Positions 43,078-51,413 of a DNA stretch of 51,413 nucleotides are shown here, piece after piece (positions within the stretch are counted from its first letter, which is position 1; every line of letters starts with the position of its first letter). A program made the translations under genes and the position numbers. Source of the DNA: an uncultured Rhodopila sp. (GTDB lineage: Bacteria > Pseudomonadota > Alphaproteobacteria > Acetobacterales > Acetobacteraceae); assembly GCA_903851415.1 (NCBI GenBank), contig CAINOE010000009.1, forward strand, positions 1-51,413. Direction: 5' to 3'. A model generated the notes under the pieces. The model saw only the letters and a program-made list of their open reading frames with translations. It made no database searches and was not told the DNA's origin.

Positions 43078-44550
43078 TTATTCTCCCGCCACGGCGAACC
43101 CGCCCAGCGGGGTTCCGAGGCCCTGGCGCGGCTGTTCGGTTGTGGGGCTGGTGACGGTCTTTCTGAGGTTGTAGGCCATGATGATGCCGCCGATGAGGAA
43201 GAACACCCCGCCGATCATGCGGATCACCATGAACGGGTGGATGGCGATGACCGATTCGACGAACGAGTATTGCAGGAAGCCGTACTTGTCGTAGGCGCGC
43301 CACATCAGGCCTTCCATGATGCCGGCGACCCACATCGACACGATGTAGAACACGATGCCCAGCGTGGCGATCCAGTAGTGCCACGAGGCCAGCCGGTTGG
43401 AATACAGCGACTTGCGGCCCCACAGCACTGGCACGAGGTAGTACAGCGCACCGAAGCTGATGAAGGCGACCCAGCCCAACGCACCGGAATGCACGTGGCC
43501 GATGGTCCAGTCGGTGTAGTGCGACAGCGCGTTCACCTCGCGCACAGACATCACCGGGCCTTCGAAGGTGGACATGCCGTAGAAGCCCACCGCGGTGACC
43601 GAGAACCGCAGCCCCGGATCGGTGCGCAGCTTGTCCCAGGCGCCTGACAGGGTCATCAGGCCGTTGATCATGCCGCCCCAGGAGGGCATCCACAGCATGA
43701 TGGAGAACGCCATGCCGAGGGTCTGCGTCCAGTCGGGCAGGGAGGTCCAATGCAGATGGTGCGGCCCGGCCCAGATATACATGAATATCAGGGTCCAGAA
43801 GTGCACGATTGACAAACGGTAGGAATAGACCGGCCGCCCCGCCGCCTTGGGAATGAAGTAGTACATCATCCCGAGGAAGCCCGCGGTCAGGAAGAACCCG
43901 ACGGCGTTATGGCCGTACCACCATTGCACCAGCGCATCCTGCACGCCCGTGTACGCGCCATAGCTCTTGGCCGAGTACCAGGAGATCGGCAGCGCCGCGT
44001 TGTTGACCACATGCAGCACGGCGATGGTGATGATAAATGCCAAATAGAACCAGTTGGCGACGTAGATGTGCGGCTCGTTCCGCTTCATCAGCGTGCCGAG
44101 GAAGACCAGCAGGTAGAACACCCAGACGATGGTCAGCCACAGATCGATATGCCACTCGGGCTCGGCGTATTCGCGGCCCTGGCTGTAGCCCATCACGTAG
44201 CTCAGGGCAGCCATGACAATGAAGAACTGGTAGCCCCAGAAGATGAAGTTCGCCAGCGCCGCGCCGCCCCAAAGCCGGGCGTGGCAGGTGCGCTGCACGA
44301 CATACAGTGATGTGCCGATCAGCGCGGAGCCGCCGAAGGCGAAGATGGCGGCGGAGGTGTGGACCGGGCGGAGGCGGCCGAAATTGGTGAAGGACAGACC
44401 CAGGTTGAGGGAGGGCCAAGCCAGCTCGGAGGCGATATAGACCCCCAGGCCAAAGGCGATGATGGCCCAGAAAACGGCGGCGATGACGAATTTCTTCACC
44501 ACCTCGTCGTTGTAGATGACCGGCCTGGCGGCCAGAGCGGCATCAGACAT
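43078..44550 (-). CDS. ccoN: cbb3 oxidase catalytic subunit CcoN
   Basis: 490 aa from ATG 44550 ([10 protein letters not shown]); the frame is open to 44778 but that is the shadow of the small upstream gene. Twelve membrane helices. Heme and CuB ligands appear in [14 protein letters not shown], the [15 protein letters not shown] stretch (CuB His plus the cbb3-type Tyr region), [13 protein letters not shown] and [10 protein letters not shown]. It reduces oxygen to water with high affinity. It is second gene of the operon and overlaps the upstream small gene by 8 bp. Confidence 0.97.
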   Translation of the reverse strand: MSDAALAARPVIYNDEVVKKFVIAAVFWAIIAFGLGVYIASELAWPSLNLGLSFTNFGRLRPVHTSAAIFAFGGSALIGTSLYVVQRTCHARLWGGAALANFIFWGYQFFIVMAALSYVMGYSQGREYAEPEWHIDLWLTIVWVFYLLVFLGTLMKRNEPHIYVANWFYLAFIITIAVLHVVNNAALPISWYSAKSYGAYTGVQDALVQWWYGHNAVGFFLTAGFLGMMYYFIPKAAGRPVYSYRLSIVHFWTLIFMYIWAGPHHLHWTSLPDWTQTLGMAFSIMLWMPSWGGMINGLMTLSGAWDKLRTDPGLRFSVTAVGFYGMSTFEGPVMSVREVNALSHYTDWTIGHVHSGALGWVAFISFGALYYLVPVLWGRKSLYSNRLASWHYWIATLGIVFYIVSMWVAGIMEGLMWRAYDKYGFLQYSFVESVIAIHPFMVIRMIGGVFFLIGGIIMAYNLRKTVTSPTTEQPRQGLGTPLGGFAVAGE

Positions 44551-44764
44551 GGGTGGCTTCCCGTTCTGCGGCGTGCGCCTTGTCCACGGTGTTGAAGTGA
44601 CGGCGTATGAGATTGAAGTCGAAGGCGATGGCGAAACCGGCAAGACTGACGCCGAACACCACCATCTCGGAATCCGCCGCGCGGGCCAACAGGAACAGGC
44701 CGACGACGCCGAACGCCGCGACCATGGTTCCGACAAGCACGCTTGAAAAGCTTTCCATCTCCAC
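44543..44764 (-). CDS. Small membrane protein upstream of ccoN
   Basis: 73 aa; ATG 44764 or ATG 44758. Two short membrane helices ([21 protein letters not shown] and [18 protein letters not shown]) and a charged tail. I do not recognise a named family. The 8-bp overlap with ccoN and the FNR-type box 49 bp upstream put it in the cbb3 operon. It may help assembly. Confidence 0.75.
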   Translation of the reverse strand: MEMESFSSVLVGTMVAAFGVVGLFLLARAADSEMVVFGVSLAGFAIAFDFNLIRRHFNTVDKAHAAEREATHV

Positions 44765-44812
44765 CTCTCCTGACTCACAGCAGCAAATTGCTGCGCTGCG
44801 GGGTTGTTAACA

Positions 44813-44826
44813 TTGATTCATGTCAA
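44813..44826. promoter_or_regulatory. FNR/FixK box before cbb3 operon
   Basis: TTGATTCATGTCAA matches TTGAT-N4-ATCAA at 9 of 10 arm positions. It is 49 bp upstream of the small gene and ccoN operon on one side, and 32 bp before the divergent DsbD_2-like gene on the other. Low-oxygen activation of cbb3 by FNR/FixK is well known. Confidence 0.85.
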
Positions 44827-44857
44827 CGCCATACACCATAGCGGTTAGAACCGGACG

Positions 44858-45604
44858 ATGATGACGGATCTCCATTGGCTGGGCGCGTTGTGCTCCTCCG
44901 ATACCGCCCTGCGGGGCGGGTTGGTTTTCGGGTTGTTCGTGGCCGGCGCGGCGGGCAGCGTGGTGCACTGCGCGCCGATGTGCGGCGCCTTCGTGCTCGG
45001 CCAGGTGTCCGAGCGCATGGCGCGGCTGCCGGCGGCGCGGCTGTGCGAGCGGCAGCGCATCGGCAACGGGATGCTGATGCCGTACCACCTCGGGCGGCTG
45101 TGCACCTATGCCGGGCTGGGGGCGGCGGCGGCCGGCTCGGCCGGGGTGCTGGGGCAGGCGGCGTGGTTCGGATGGTTGTCCGCGGCGCTGCTGGTGCTGG
45201 CCGCCGCGCTGTTCCTGGCGCTGGCCCTGCGGCGGGTGCTGCCGGGCCTGACATCGTTCGAGCGCGCACCCCGGTTTTGGGCCGGGCTGCTTGGCCGCCT
45301 GACACGGTCGATCCCGCGCGGTTCGGCTGGCGGCGAGTTCCTGCTCGGGATCGCGCTGGGGTTTTTGCCCTGCGGATTTCTGTATGCGGCGCTGGCCGCC
45401 GCGGCGGCCTCCGGGCGGCCCGCGCTGGGGGCCGCGGCGATGGCCGCATTCGGACTGGGCACAGTCCCGAGCCTGATGGTCGTCGGGATCGCCGGGAACG
45501 CCGCCGGCCGGAGATGGAGCCGCGGAGTGGCGCTCGTTGCCCCGGTGCTGATGGCTGTCAACGCGATGCTGCTGCTGGCGCTGGCCTGGCAGCGCATGGC
45601 TTAG
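44858..45604 (+). CDS. DsbD_2/UreH-like (TauE/SafE-type) membrane protein
   Basis: 248 aa with six membrane helices; ATG 44858 or 44861. The paired motifs VVHCAPMCGAFVLGQVSE and LGIALGFLPCGFLYAAL mark the UreH-like/DsbD_2 transmembrane family. Members next to cbb3 genes are thought to help copper handling or cytochrome maturation. The divergent arrangement with the cbb3 operon over one FNR-type box supports such a role, which is inferred. Confidence 0.82.
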   Translation: MMTDLHWLGALCSSDTALRGGLVFGLFVAGAAGSVVHCAPMCGAFVLGQVSERMARLPAARLCERQRIGNGMLMPYHLGRLCTYAGLGAAAAGSAGVLGQAAWFGWLSAALLVLAAALFLALALRRVLPGLTSFERAPRFWAGLLGRLTRSIPRGSAGGEFLLGIALGFLPCGFLYAALAAAAASGRPALGAAAMAAFGLGTVPSLMVVGIAGNAAGRRWSRGVALVAPVLMAVNAMLLLALAWQRMA

Positions 45605-45672
45605 GCGGGCATACCCGCACGTGGGGCGGTATGCCCGTGCCGTCATGACGCGGAAGGGCCTGTGTCCCCCGC

Positions 45673-45760
45673 GTCATGGCCGGCTTTAGTCCGGCCATCC
45701 ACGACTTTGCCGAAACCGGCCTTGTAAGTCGGGGATGGCCGGGACAAGCCCGGCCATGAC
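45673..45760. repeat. REP-like pair, copy 6
   Basis: Two related palindromes (45673-45703 and 45732-45760), variant core ATGGCCGG...CCGGCCAT with CCACGAC flank. They lie in the 264-bp gap between the convergent DsbD_2-like and ompW genes, which otherwise holds nothing recognised. Confidence 0.85.
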
Positions 45761-45868
45761 ACGGGGTCAACGGCCGTGCCTCGGTCCGTTAAGTCAGCAC
45801 CTGAGCGGACGCGCCTCGGCGCAACGATGCGCGAACGGCGACCGGCCGAAGCGGCCTTCACCGCCGCG

Positions 45869-46537
45869 TTAGAAGCGGTAGCCGATGCCGGCACCGATAA
45901 CCAGCGGATCGAGGGCATCATGGGCCTTCACCGTGGTGCCCAACGCGTCGATATGCGCGTCGGCGTTCAAGAAGATCTGCTTAATGTCAAAGTTGGCGAA
46001 CCAGTGACCGGAGAAGTTATAGTCGACACCCGCCTGCAACGCCACTCCGACATTATTCCCGACCGTAAAGTGCGTCACCGGCGGGTTGGAGGGACTTGTC
46101 GCATACCAGAATGCCACCGTCCCGCCGACGCCGACATACGGGCTGAACGCCGAGTGCGGCAGGAAATGATATTGCAGGGTCAGCGTCGGCGGCAAAATCC
46201 ATGCGCTGCCGACATCGAAACTGCCGACGGCCGTTCCCTGCGCCGAAATGGTATGCCGGGTCGACGCCGCGATCAGTTCAAGCGCGAAGTGGTCGGTCAG
46301 GAAGTAGGAGAAATCCACTTCCGGCGCGGCCTGCGCGGTCGCCGAGACGTGGCCGCCGATGACGGAGATCGAGCTGGAATTATCCTCGGGAATGACGCCG
46401 ATGGCGCGCAGGCGGACCATGAACGTGCCGGCTTCCTTGCCGACGAGCGGTTGGTTCAGGTCAAGCGGGCTTTGAGCAATGGCCGAACCGGTGGCGACGG
46501 CGCTCAGCACCGTCGCGGCGAACAGCAGCTTTTTCAT
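45869..46537 (-). CDS. ompW: OmpW-family outer-membrane protein
   Basis: 222 aa from ATG 46537, with GAGGAG 6 bp upstream. Signal peptide to about residue 22 (GSAIAQ). The eight-stranded barrel family is clear: GTFMVRLRAIGVIPEDNSS, VDFSYFLTDHFALELIAAS, LPPTLTLQYHF, FSPYVGVGGT and the terminal GAGIGYRF. OmpW passes small hydrophobic compounds and is FNR-regulated in enterobacteria. A perfect FNR box lies 100 bp upstream. Confidence 0.93.
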   Translation of the reverse strand: MKKLLFAATVLSAVATGSAIAQSPLDLNQPLVGKEAGTFMVRLRAIGVIPEDNSSSISVIGGHVSATAQAAPEVDFSYFLTDHFALELIAASTRHTISAQGTAVGSFDVGSAWILPPTLTLQYHFLPHSAFSPYVGVGGTVAFWYATSPSNPPVTHFTVGNNVGVALQAGVDYNFSGHWFANFDIKQIFLNADAHIDALGTTVKAHDALDPLVIGAGIGYRF

Positions 46538-46636
46538 AATATCTCCTCGCGCGACCGGTACGGAAAACCCTCGCGTCAATACAATCGCCCGTATACGGCG
46601 GGCGCACCGAAGAACTATTTTGTGCCGTTAACAGGG

Positions 46637-46650
46637 TTGATTCAGATCAA
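46637..46650. promoter_or_regulatory. Perfect FNR/FixK box before ompW
   Basis: TTGATTCAGATCAA is a perfect TTGAT-N4-ATCAA palindrome, 100 bp before the ompW ATG. The KirBac gene ends 48 bp further on, so ompW is the only divergence-free target. Confidence 0.87.
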
Positions 46651-46697
46651 ACGATTTTCCAATCATTCCTATTTGTAGCATAAATGCCACATTCGGA

Positions 46698-47603
46698 TCA
46701 GGCGCCCTCGCCGCCCTCGCCATCGGGCATCAGCAGGCCGATCCGGCTCAGATCGGCCGTCGCGCGGCCCTGCTCGTCCCGCATCACCGCGTCAGCGAAG
46801 CGCATGCCGAACCGGATATGCTCGGCCGGGTAGTCCTTCATGTCCTGCACCGCGGCGGACAGCGCATGGTCGCGCGCCTCGATCGTCAGGAACAGCCTGG
46901 CGCCGGACTCCGACAGCGTTGCCGCGTCATGGCCGTGCAGCGGGCTGGACTCGTCGATGACATGGATCAGCAGCCAGGGCATCGCGAACAGCGGCAAATG
47001 CGACTGCTGCAGCCGGAGGGTGTGGATGCGCCGCATGAAAATGCCCTCCGCCGAGTGTTCGGCGAGCAGGACGAACACCTGCGCGTCCGCGTCGCTCATC
47101 ATCGTCGCCCGCCCGTTCGCCAGGCGCAGCATCAGCGCGTGCCGGCCGTTATGGGTGCAGACGACGGCATCGTCCGCGTAGAGGATCTTCGCCCTGGGCC
47201 GGGAGAAGCGGACGAACAGCAGCCCGGTGACGATGGCGGTGAACGCCATGCCGGTGACGATCTCGGCGGCCGAGACGATGTGGCCGTACAGCGTCGCGGG
47301 CGCCATCACGCCGTAGCCGACGGTGGCCAGGGTCTCGATGCTGAAGAAGAACGCGTCGCTGAACGATCCCGGGCGCGCGTTGGCGATGTCGCCGGGGCTG
47401 AGGACGTAGAGCAGCGCGAAGACCACGTTGATCGCCAGCCAGCAGCCGAGAATGACCGCCGCGAACCCCGGAACCGGCAGGCTGAGCGCGGTGTAATAGG
47501 GGTCGCGCAGATCGAACCGCCGCACCCCCGTCTTCGCCAGACCAAAATCCTTCGGGCCGATGGGGATCGGCTTCGGCTGGTGGCGGTGCTTGCGGTTTGT
47601 CAT
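46698..47603 (-). CDS. KirBac-type inward-rectifier potassium channel
   Basis: 301 aa. Two membrane helices flank the pore helix with filter TVGYG (94-98, SIETLATVGYGVMAP). The cytoplasmic immunoglobulin-like gating domain follows (RFSRPRAKILYADDAVVCTHNGRHALMLRLANGR, LFAMPWLLIHVIDESSPLHG). Both blocks are typical of KirBac. It lies in the same direction as ompW and is probably separately controlled. Confidence 0.93.
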   Translation of the reverse strand: MTNRKHRHQPKPIPIGPKDFGLAKTGVRRFDLRDPYYTALSLPVPGFAAVILGCWLAINVVFALLYVLSPGDIANARPGSFSDAFFFSIETLATVGYGVMAPATLYGHIVSAAEIVTGMAFTAIVTGLLFVRFSRPRAKILYADDAVVCTHNGRHALMLRLANGRATMMSDADAQVFVLLAEHSAEGIFMRRIHTLRLQQSHLPLFAMPWLLIHVIDESSPLHGHDAATLSESGARLFLTIEARDHALSAAVQDMKDYPAEHIRFGMRFADAVMRDEQGRATADLSRIGLLMPDGEGGEGA

Positions 47604-47723
47604 GCAGGACGGGATTTAGCGCGTTGGCTGGACTGCGTCACGCAATCCGGCCGGCTGTTGCGCCAGTCCGCCGGCGAAGGCGTCATTGTCGGACGGCGAC
47701 GGAAGGCGGCCGCCGCGGCGGTG

Positions 47724-48983
47724 CTACCCGGGCATCAGGTCGGGCCGGTTCTTCGGAAACCGGGCGACCACCCCGGGGTCGAGGTTGAAGGTGGCGGCGA
47801 CCATGTCGGGCGGCGAGTGGGCCAGCCAGTCGGAGAACGAAACCTCCTCGTAACGCGCGGACCGGAAAACGGCGATCAGCACGAGGTCGGTTGTCCCGGT
47901 GTTCTCGATGTAATGGCCGAGTCCTTTCTTGACGTAGCCGATATCCCCGGGATGGAAATTGGCGGTGTTGGCGGAGGGGCCGGCATTGAACACGGTCATG
48001 CGCCCGGTGCCTTTCAGGTAGTATTGCCACTCATCCGCGTTCGGGTGCCAGTGCATCGTCCGCATGGCGCCGGGCGTTATCGTCACCAGACCGGCCGCGA
48101 TCGTCGTGGACACATGGAAATTGGAGCTGTCGGCGATCTGCACGGAGCCGCCCCGGCTGTCGCTGACCTTCGGCGCGTTGGCGAGCGAGAAGACGAAGGG
48201 ATATTCCGGCTTGCCGGCCTTGCTGGCGATGGCTTCCTGCACTTCGGCCAATGGCGGGGGCACCTTGCCCTGGAAGATCCAGCGGTTCTGCAGCGGGATG
48301 TTCTTGAACGACTCCGCCGGCACGCCGAAATTCTTGGCCAGCACTTCGGGCGGCGTGTGCGCCATCCAGTCGGTCGCCGGCAGGGTGTTGAATTCGGAGG
48401 AGGCGCCGTTGTCGAACGCGAGCACGAACTCCGCCCCGTCGGGGCCGAGGCCTTGCAGGGAGTGCGGCAGGCCGGCCGGGAAATACCACAGGTCGCCTTC
48501 CTTGACGTCCGCGGCGAACGGGCGGCCCTGCGCATCCAGCACGGTGATGCGGCAGTGGCCGTAGGTCATGATCGCCCACTCGGCCTGCTGGTGCCAGTGC
48601 AGTTCGCGGATGCCGCCGGCCGAGAGGCGCATGTTGACGCCGGCGATCTCGGTGGAGATGGCGAAGTCGGACTGGGTGACCTGGCGGCCCCAGCCGCCGT
48701 CCTGGATGCGGCGGGGTGCGAGGTTGAACGAGGCCCAGAAGGCCGGCATGCTGCCGGCATCGGTGGCCGGCGGGTCGAGGAAGGTTGGCATTGTGGCCGC
48801 CAGTCCGGGATCGTGCGGCCCGGGGATGGTCAGCGTGTTGGGGTTGGTGACGTTCACGGCACCTTCCGGCGGCAGGTCCGGATTGCCGAATGTGGCGGCA
48901 CGCGCGGGGCTGGCGGCGAGTGCCGCGCCGCCGGCTGCGGTCGCGGCCATGATGCTGCGGCGTGACAGTGGTTTTGTTTTCAT
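47724..48983 (-). CDS. Bicupin oxalate decarboxylase, Tat-exported
   Basis: 419 aa from ATG 48983 (GGGGACAAG upstream); ATG 49007 adds eight residues. A Tat signal (SRRSIMAATAAGG, cut near ARA-AT) is present. Two cupin domains each hold a manganese site: HWHQQAEWA and HWHPNADEWQ, with downstream His in LPHSLQG and LGHYIEN. It turns oxalate to formate and CO2. The first-cupin lid is SSEFNTLPATDW, of the expected region for decarboxylase activity. Confidence 0.9.
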   Translation of the reverse strand: MKTKPLSRRSIMAATAAGGAALAASPARAATFGNPDLPPEGAVNVTNPNTLTIPGPHDPGLAATMPTFLDPPATDAGSMPAFWASFNLAPRRIQDGGWGRQVTQSDFAISTEIAGVNMRLSAGGIRELHWHQQAEWAIMTYGHCRITVLDAQGRPFAADVKEGDLWYFPAGLPHSLQGLGPDGAEFVLAFDNGASSEFNTLPATDWMAHTPPEVLAKNFGVPAESFKNIPLQNRWIFQGKVPPPLAEVQEAIASKAGKPEYPFVFSLANAPKVSDSRGGSVQIADSSNFHVSTTIAAGLVTITPGAMRTMHWHPNADEWQYYLKGTGRMTVFNAGPSANTANFHPGDIGYVKKGLGHYIENTGTTDLVLIAVFRSARYEEVSFSDWLAHSPPDMVAATFNLDPGVVARFPKNRPDLMPG

Positions 48984-49087
48984 CTTGTCCCCGGGCAAAT
49001 GATTCATGTGGTTGTTATGAATTAAGCGTACGGTTGATCAAGCGAAAAGACGCGAAACAACCGAAGGTGAGAAAGGTCGGTCACCTC

Positions 49088-49582
49088 ATGAACCAGTCAA
49101 CCAACCGGCAGGATCGGCCGAACACCGTTCCGTGGCCCCCGATCATCTTCGCCGGCGCGGTCGCGGCGGCGGTGATCCTCGGACACGTCTATCCGCTCGG
49201 CGGCGTTCTGCCCTCCGGGACCGCCCTTCGTTGTGTCGGAGCGGTCATTCTGTTCACCGGCATCGGCTTCGATGTCGCGGCCATGCGCGAGATGCGCCGG
49301 CACCGCGCCAACATCCTGCCGCACCGGGCGGCGACCGCCCTGGTGACCTCGGGACCGTTCGCCCTGTCGCGCAACCCGATCTATCTCGGCAATACCCTGG
49401 TGCTGACCGGAGCGGCCCTCCTGTTCGGCAGCCTCTGGCTGCTGCTGGCCGTTGCCGCCGCGGTTCCGGCGGTATCCGTGCTCGCGATCCGGCGGGAGGA
49501 AGCGCATCTCGCCGCGCAGTTCGGCGACGCCTGGACCGCCTACGCCGAGCGCACGCCGCGGTGGATTCGTCTCCGATTCTGA
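49088..49582 (+). CDS. Isoprenylcysteine methyltransferase-like membrane protein
   Basis: 164 aa from ATG 49088; upstream frame to 48962 lacks family character. Four membrane helices. The motif TSGPFALSRNPIYLGNTLVLTGAALLFGS, followed by RREEAHLAAQFGDAWTAYAERTPRWI, is the ICMT/PEMT-like signature with the SAM-binding RNPxY and the EE pair. The substrate in bacteria is generally unknown. It diverges from the oxalate decarboxylase gene. Confidence 0.88.
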   Translation: MNQSTNRQDRPNTVPWPPIIFAGAVAAAVILGHVYPLGGVLPSGTALRCVGAVILFTGIGFDVAAMREMRRHRANILPHRAATALVTSGPFALSRNPIYLGNTLVLTGAALLFGSLWLLLAVAAAVPAVSVLAIRREEAHLAAQFGDAWTAYAERTPRWIRLRF

Positions 49583-49604
49583 TCCGCCAGCGCCTGCCGC
49601 GACA

Positions 49605-49631
49605 GGTGGCCCGGACGAGCCGGGCCATGAC
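49605..49631. repeat. REP-like palindrome copy 7
   Basis: GGTGGCCCGGACGAGCCGGG then CCATGAC, between the convergent methyltransferase and NodT genes. The flank CGCCTGCCGCGACA is the inverse of the flank seen at copies 2 and 9. Confidence 0.87.
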
Positions 49632-49645
49632 GATTGTATAGAACC

Positions 49646-51193
49646 CTACGGCAGCAGCGGATTCGCCGTCTCGATCTTCCTCGGCACGTCCCCGGACGAC
49701 CAACCCCCGCCCAGCGCCTCGATCAGCGCCACGCTGGCGACCAGCCGGCTTTGCTGCACCGCCAGGGCCGATTGCTGGTTCGACAGCAGCGATGTCTGCT
49801 CGGTGATCACGCTGGTATACGGCACCGTCCCCGCCTTGTAGGCATTCAGCGTCGCCTCCACCGCGCGCCTTGTCGAGGCCACCGCCAGCGCCTCGGCCTG
49901 CGCCTGCAGCTCCAGAATCCGCAGGTCCGACAGCGCGTCCTCCACCCCCTGGAACGCGGTCAGCACGGTCTGCCGGTAGGTCGCCACAGAAGCGTCATAC
50001 GTCGCCCGCGCCGCCTGCACCGCCGCCCGGCGCTCGCCGCCGTTGAACACGGTTTCCGACGCCGAGGCGCCCAGCGACCAGATCTGGTTGCCGACATTGA
50101 ACAACTGCCCGATCGGATTGCCGGCATACTCGCCGAGCGCCGACAGCGAGACGGTCGGGTAATACGCCGCCACCGCCACGCCGATCAGCGCGTTCTCCTG
50201 CTGCATCGCCCGTTCCGCGGCGGCAATGTCAGGCCGCCGCTCAAGCAGTTCGGACGGCAGCCCGGGCGGCAGTATCGGCACGTCCGCGGCCAAAGGCGCC
50301 GGCGCGATGGTTACGTCAGACGGCGGATGGCCGGTCAGTACCGCGATCGCGTGTTCGAACTGCGCCCGCTGGATGCCGACGGCGATCAACTGCGCCTGCG
50401 TCGACTGCAGCAGCGCCAGAGCCGTTACGTAGTCGGTGCTGGCGGTCGTGCCGGCGCGGTATTGATTCTCCGTGATCTGCAAGGCGCGGCGGTAGGCGGC
50501 GACGGTCTCGGTCAGCAGCTGCGCCAGCGAGTCCTCCGCCCGCAGATCGAAATAATCCGCCGCCAAGGTCGCCTGCGCCGATAGTTTTGCGTTCGCAAGA
50601 TCAGCCGCGCTGACCTGGGCGCTGGAGACGCTGCTCTCGATCTGCCGCCGCACGCTGCCCCAGACGTCCGGCACCCAGGAGACGGTGCCGCTGATGCTGT
50701 AGGTCGTGCCGCTGCGCCCGCCGCTGAACGACGAATTGCCGGAATTGATGCTGGACCGCACGCTGCTGCCGCTGCCGCCGCCGCCGCCGAAACGGGAGAC
50801 GCCGGGGCTGAGGCCGATGGTCGGGAACAGGCTGGCGCGGGCCTCGGCGACCAGCGCGACGGCGTTGCGGTAATCCGCCTCGGAGACTTTCACGGTCTGG
50901 TTGGAGATCTCGACCATGCGTTCGAGACGGTCCAGTTCCGGGTCGTGGTAAACCGACCACCAGTCGCCTTTGTCCACCGCATCCGCCGGCTGGGAGATCT
51001 TCCAGCCCTGGAGTTCCTTGAACGCAACGGGCGTGGGCGCATCGGGACGTTTGTAGTCGGGCCCGACCATGCAGCCGGTCAGGATGAACATGAGAGCTAT
51101 GACGGCAAGTGAGGGCAGGGCGGAGCTGGCAAGTGCGGACAGGACGGAGGCGTCAGCCGAGCGACCCCGCCGCCGCCCCCGCCCCCGTGTCAT
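49646..51193 (-). CDS. NodT-family outer-membrane efflux lipoprotein
   Basis: 515 aa from ATG 51193; ATG 51214 (522 aa) is also possible, and both start codons are inside a REP palindrome. A long basic n-region leads to a lipobox LTGCMVGPDY. The TolC-like OEP repeats follow: WWSVYHDPELDRLERMVEISNQTVKVSEADYRNAVALVAEARASLFPTIGL, WVPDVWGSVRRQIESSVSSAQVSAADLANAKLSAQATLAADYFDLR, then DIAAAERAMQQENALIGVAVAAYYPTVSLSA. It forms the outer-membrane channel of an RND-type pump, whose inner parts are not in the window. Confidence 0.9.
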   Translation of the reverse strand: MTRGRGRRRGRSADASVLSALASSALPSLAVIALMFILTGCMVGPDYKRPDAPTPVAFKELQGWKISQPADAVDKGDWWSVYHDPELDRLERMVEISNQTVKVSEADYRNAVALVAEARASLFPTIGLSPGVSRFGGGGGSGSSVRSSINSGNSSFSGGRSGTTYSISGTVSWVPDVWGSVRRQIESSVSSAQVSAADLANAKLSAQATLAADYFDLRAEDSLAQLLTETVAAYRRALQITENQYRAGTTASTDYVTALALLQSTQAQLIAVGIQRAQFEHAIAVLTGHPPSDVTIAPAPLAADVPILPPGLPSELLERRPDIAAAERAMQQENALIGVAVAAYYPTVSLSALGEYAGNPIGQLFNVGNQIWSLGASASETVFNGGERRAAVQAARATYDASVATYRQTVLTAFQGVEDALSDLRILELQAQAEALAVASTRRAVEATLNAYKAGTVPYTSVITEQTSLLSNQQSALAVQQSRLVASVALIEALGGGWSSGDVPRKIETANPLLP

Positions 51194-51272
51194 GGCCGGG
51201 CTTGCCCCGGCCATCCACGATTTGCGGTGCCGGTTGAGCCAAACTCGTGGATGGCCGGGCCAAGCCCCATGG
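51189..51272. repeat. REP-like pair, copy 8, over the NodT start
   Basis: Palindromes at 51189-51218 and 51248-51272, variant ATGGCCGGG...CCGGCCATCCACGA as in copy 6. The first contains both candidate start codons of the NodT gene. Confidence 0.8.
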
Positions 51273-51328
51273 CTATCAGGATAAGGCGCAGCCGGAGAAA
51301 AGTTTGGCCGAGGCGTCGCTCTTTCATC

Positions 51329-51405
51329 GTCATGGCCCGGCTTGTCCGGGCCACCTATCGCGGCAGGGCGCTGATACGGGCGGCCCGGACAAGCTGGGCC
51401 ATGAC
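51329..51405. repeat. REP-like pair, copy 9
   Basis: Palindromes at 51329-51354 and 51381-51405 around CTATCGCGGCAGGGCGCTG. It is nearly the same unit as copy 2 (7756-7832), so the pair moves or is copied as one. Confidence 0.87.
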
Positions 51406-51413
51406 GTTGGGGA

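Noticed and set aside
46818..48965. 715-residue plus-strand open frame opposite KirBac and oxalate decarboxylase
   Set aside because: Antisense shadow; both opposite-strand genes have full family motifs, this one none.

Overview
The window is GC-rich DNA from an alphaproteobacterium, most likely in or near the Acetobacteraceae/Rhodospirillales. This is inferred from a ccoNOQPGHIS cluster, a SAM-II riboswitch on metZ, a DTGE-type DksA, KaiBC without KaiA, and rquA for rhodoquinone. Rhodoquinone synthesis, a cbb3 oxidase, oxygen-independent HemN and four FNR/FixK-type palindromes point to a life across low-oxygen and anoxic conditions. No rRNA, complete IS or CRISPR array is visible.

Layout. 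1-137: the 3' end (domains V and VI) of a group II intron. 301-6143 (minus): kaiC, kaiB, kaiB, a PAS hybrid histidine kinase and a TPR/glycosyltransferase-like gene. 7029-7742: rquA. 7843-14212: a 5.4-kb island flanked by direct repeats of the 3' end of hemB. It carries a tubulin/FtsZ-like GTPase and a protein with a Cys-rich N-terminus, one membrane segment, a PstS-like domain and an OmpA domain. 14226-17381: FAD oxidoreductase, a decayed histidine kinase/receiver, and arsC. 17471-20915 (minus): a curli-type operon (csgF, csgG, three curlin-repeat proteins, one unknown secreted protein). 21464-23032: tRNA-Gly(CCC), SAM-II riboswitch, metZ. 23350-30562: housekeeping genes (apaG, folE, lipoprotein, hslO, MFS, dksA, DUF2177, DUF2147-like, M20 amidohydrolase). 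30655-36761: hemN with a perfect FNR box, two 2OG-Fe(II) oxygenases, a hypothetical, an arylsulfatase and a HEPN gene pair. 36765-45604: the complete nine-gene cbb3 operon and a divergent DsbD_2/UreH-like membrane gene. 45869-51214: OmpW, KirBac channel, bicupin oxalate decarboxylase, ICMT-like methyltransferase and a NodT outer-membrane efflux lipoprotein.

Two themes tie the window together. First, redox adaptation: FNR/FixK-type boxes lie before hemN, before the cbb3 operon, before ompW, and in the long gap between kaiC and rquA. Second, mobile and repeated DNA: a dispersed REP-like palindrome sits in at least nine places and twice enters the start of a protein (CcoI and the NodT lipoprotein). 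The hemB island resembles elements that insert into a gene's 3' end and replace it, as known for icd. The least described item is the two-gene tubulin-like/PBP-OmpA system on that island.
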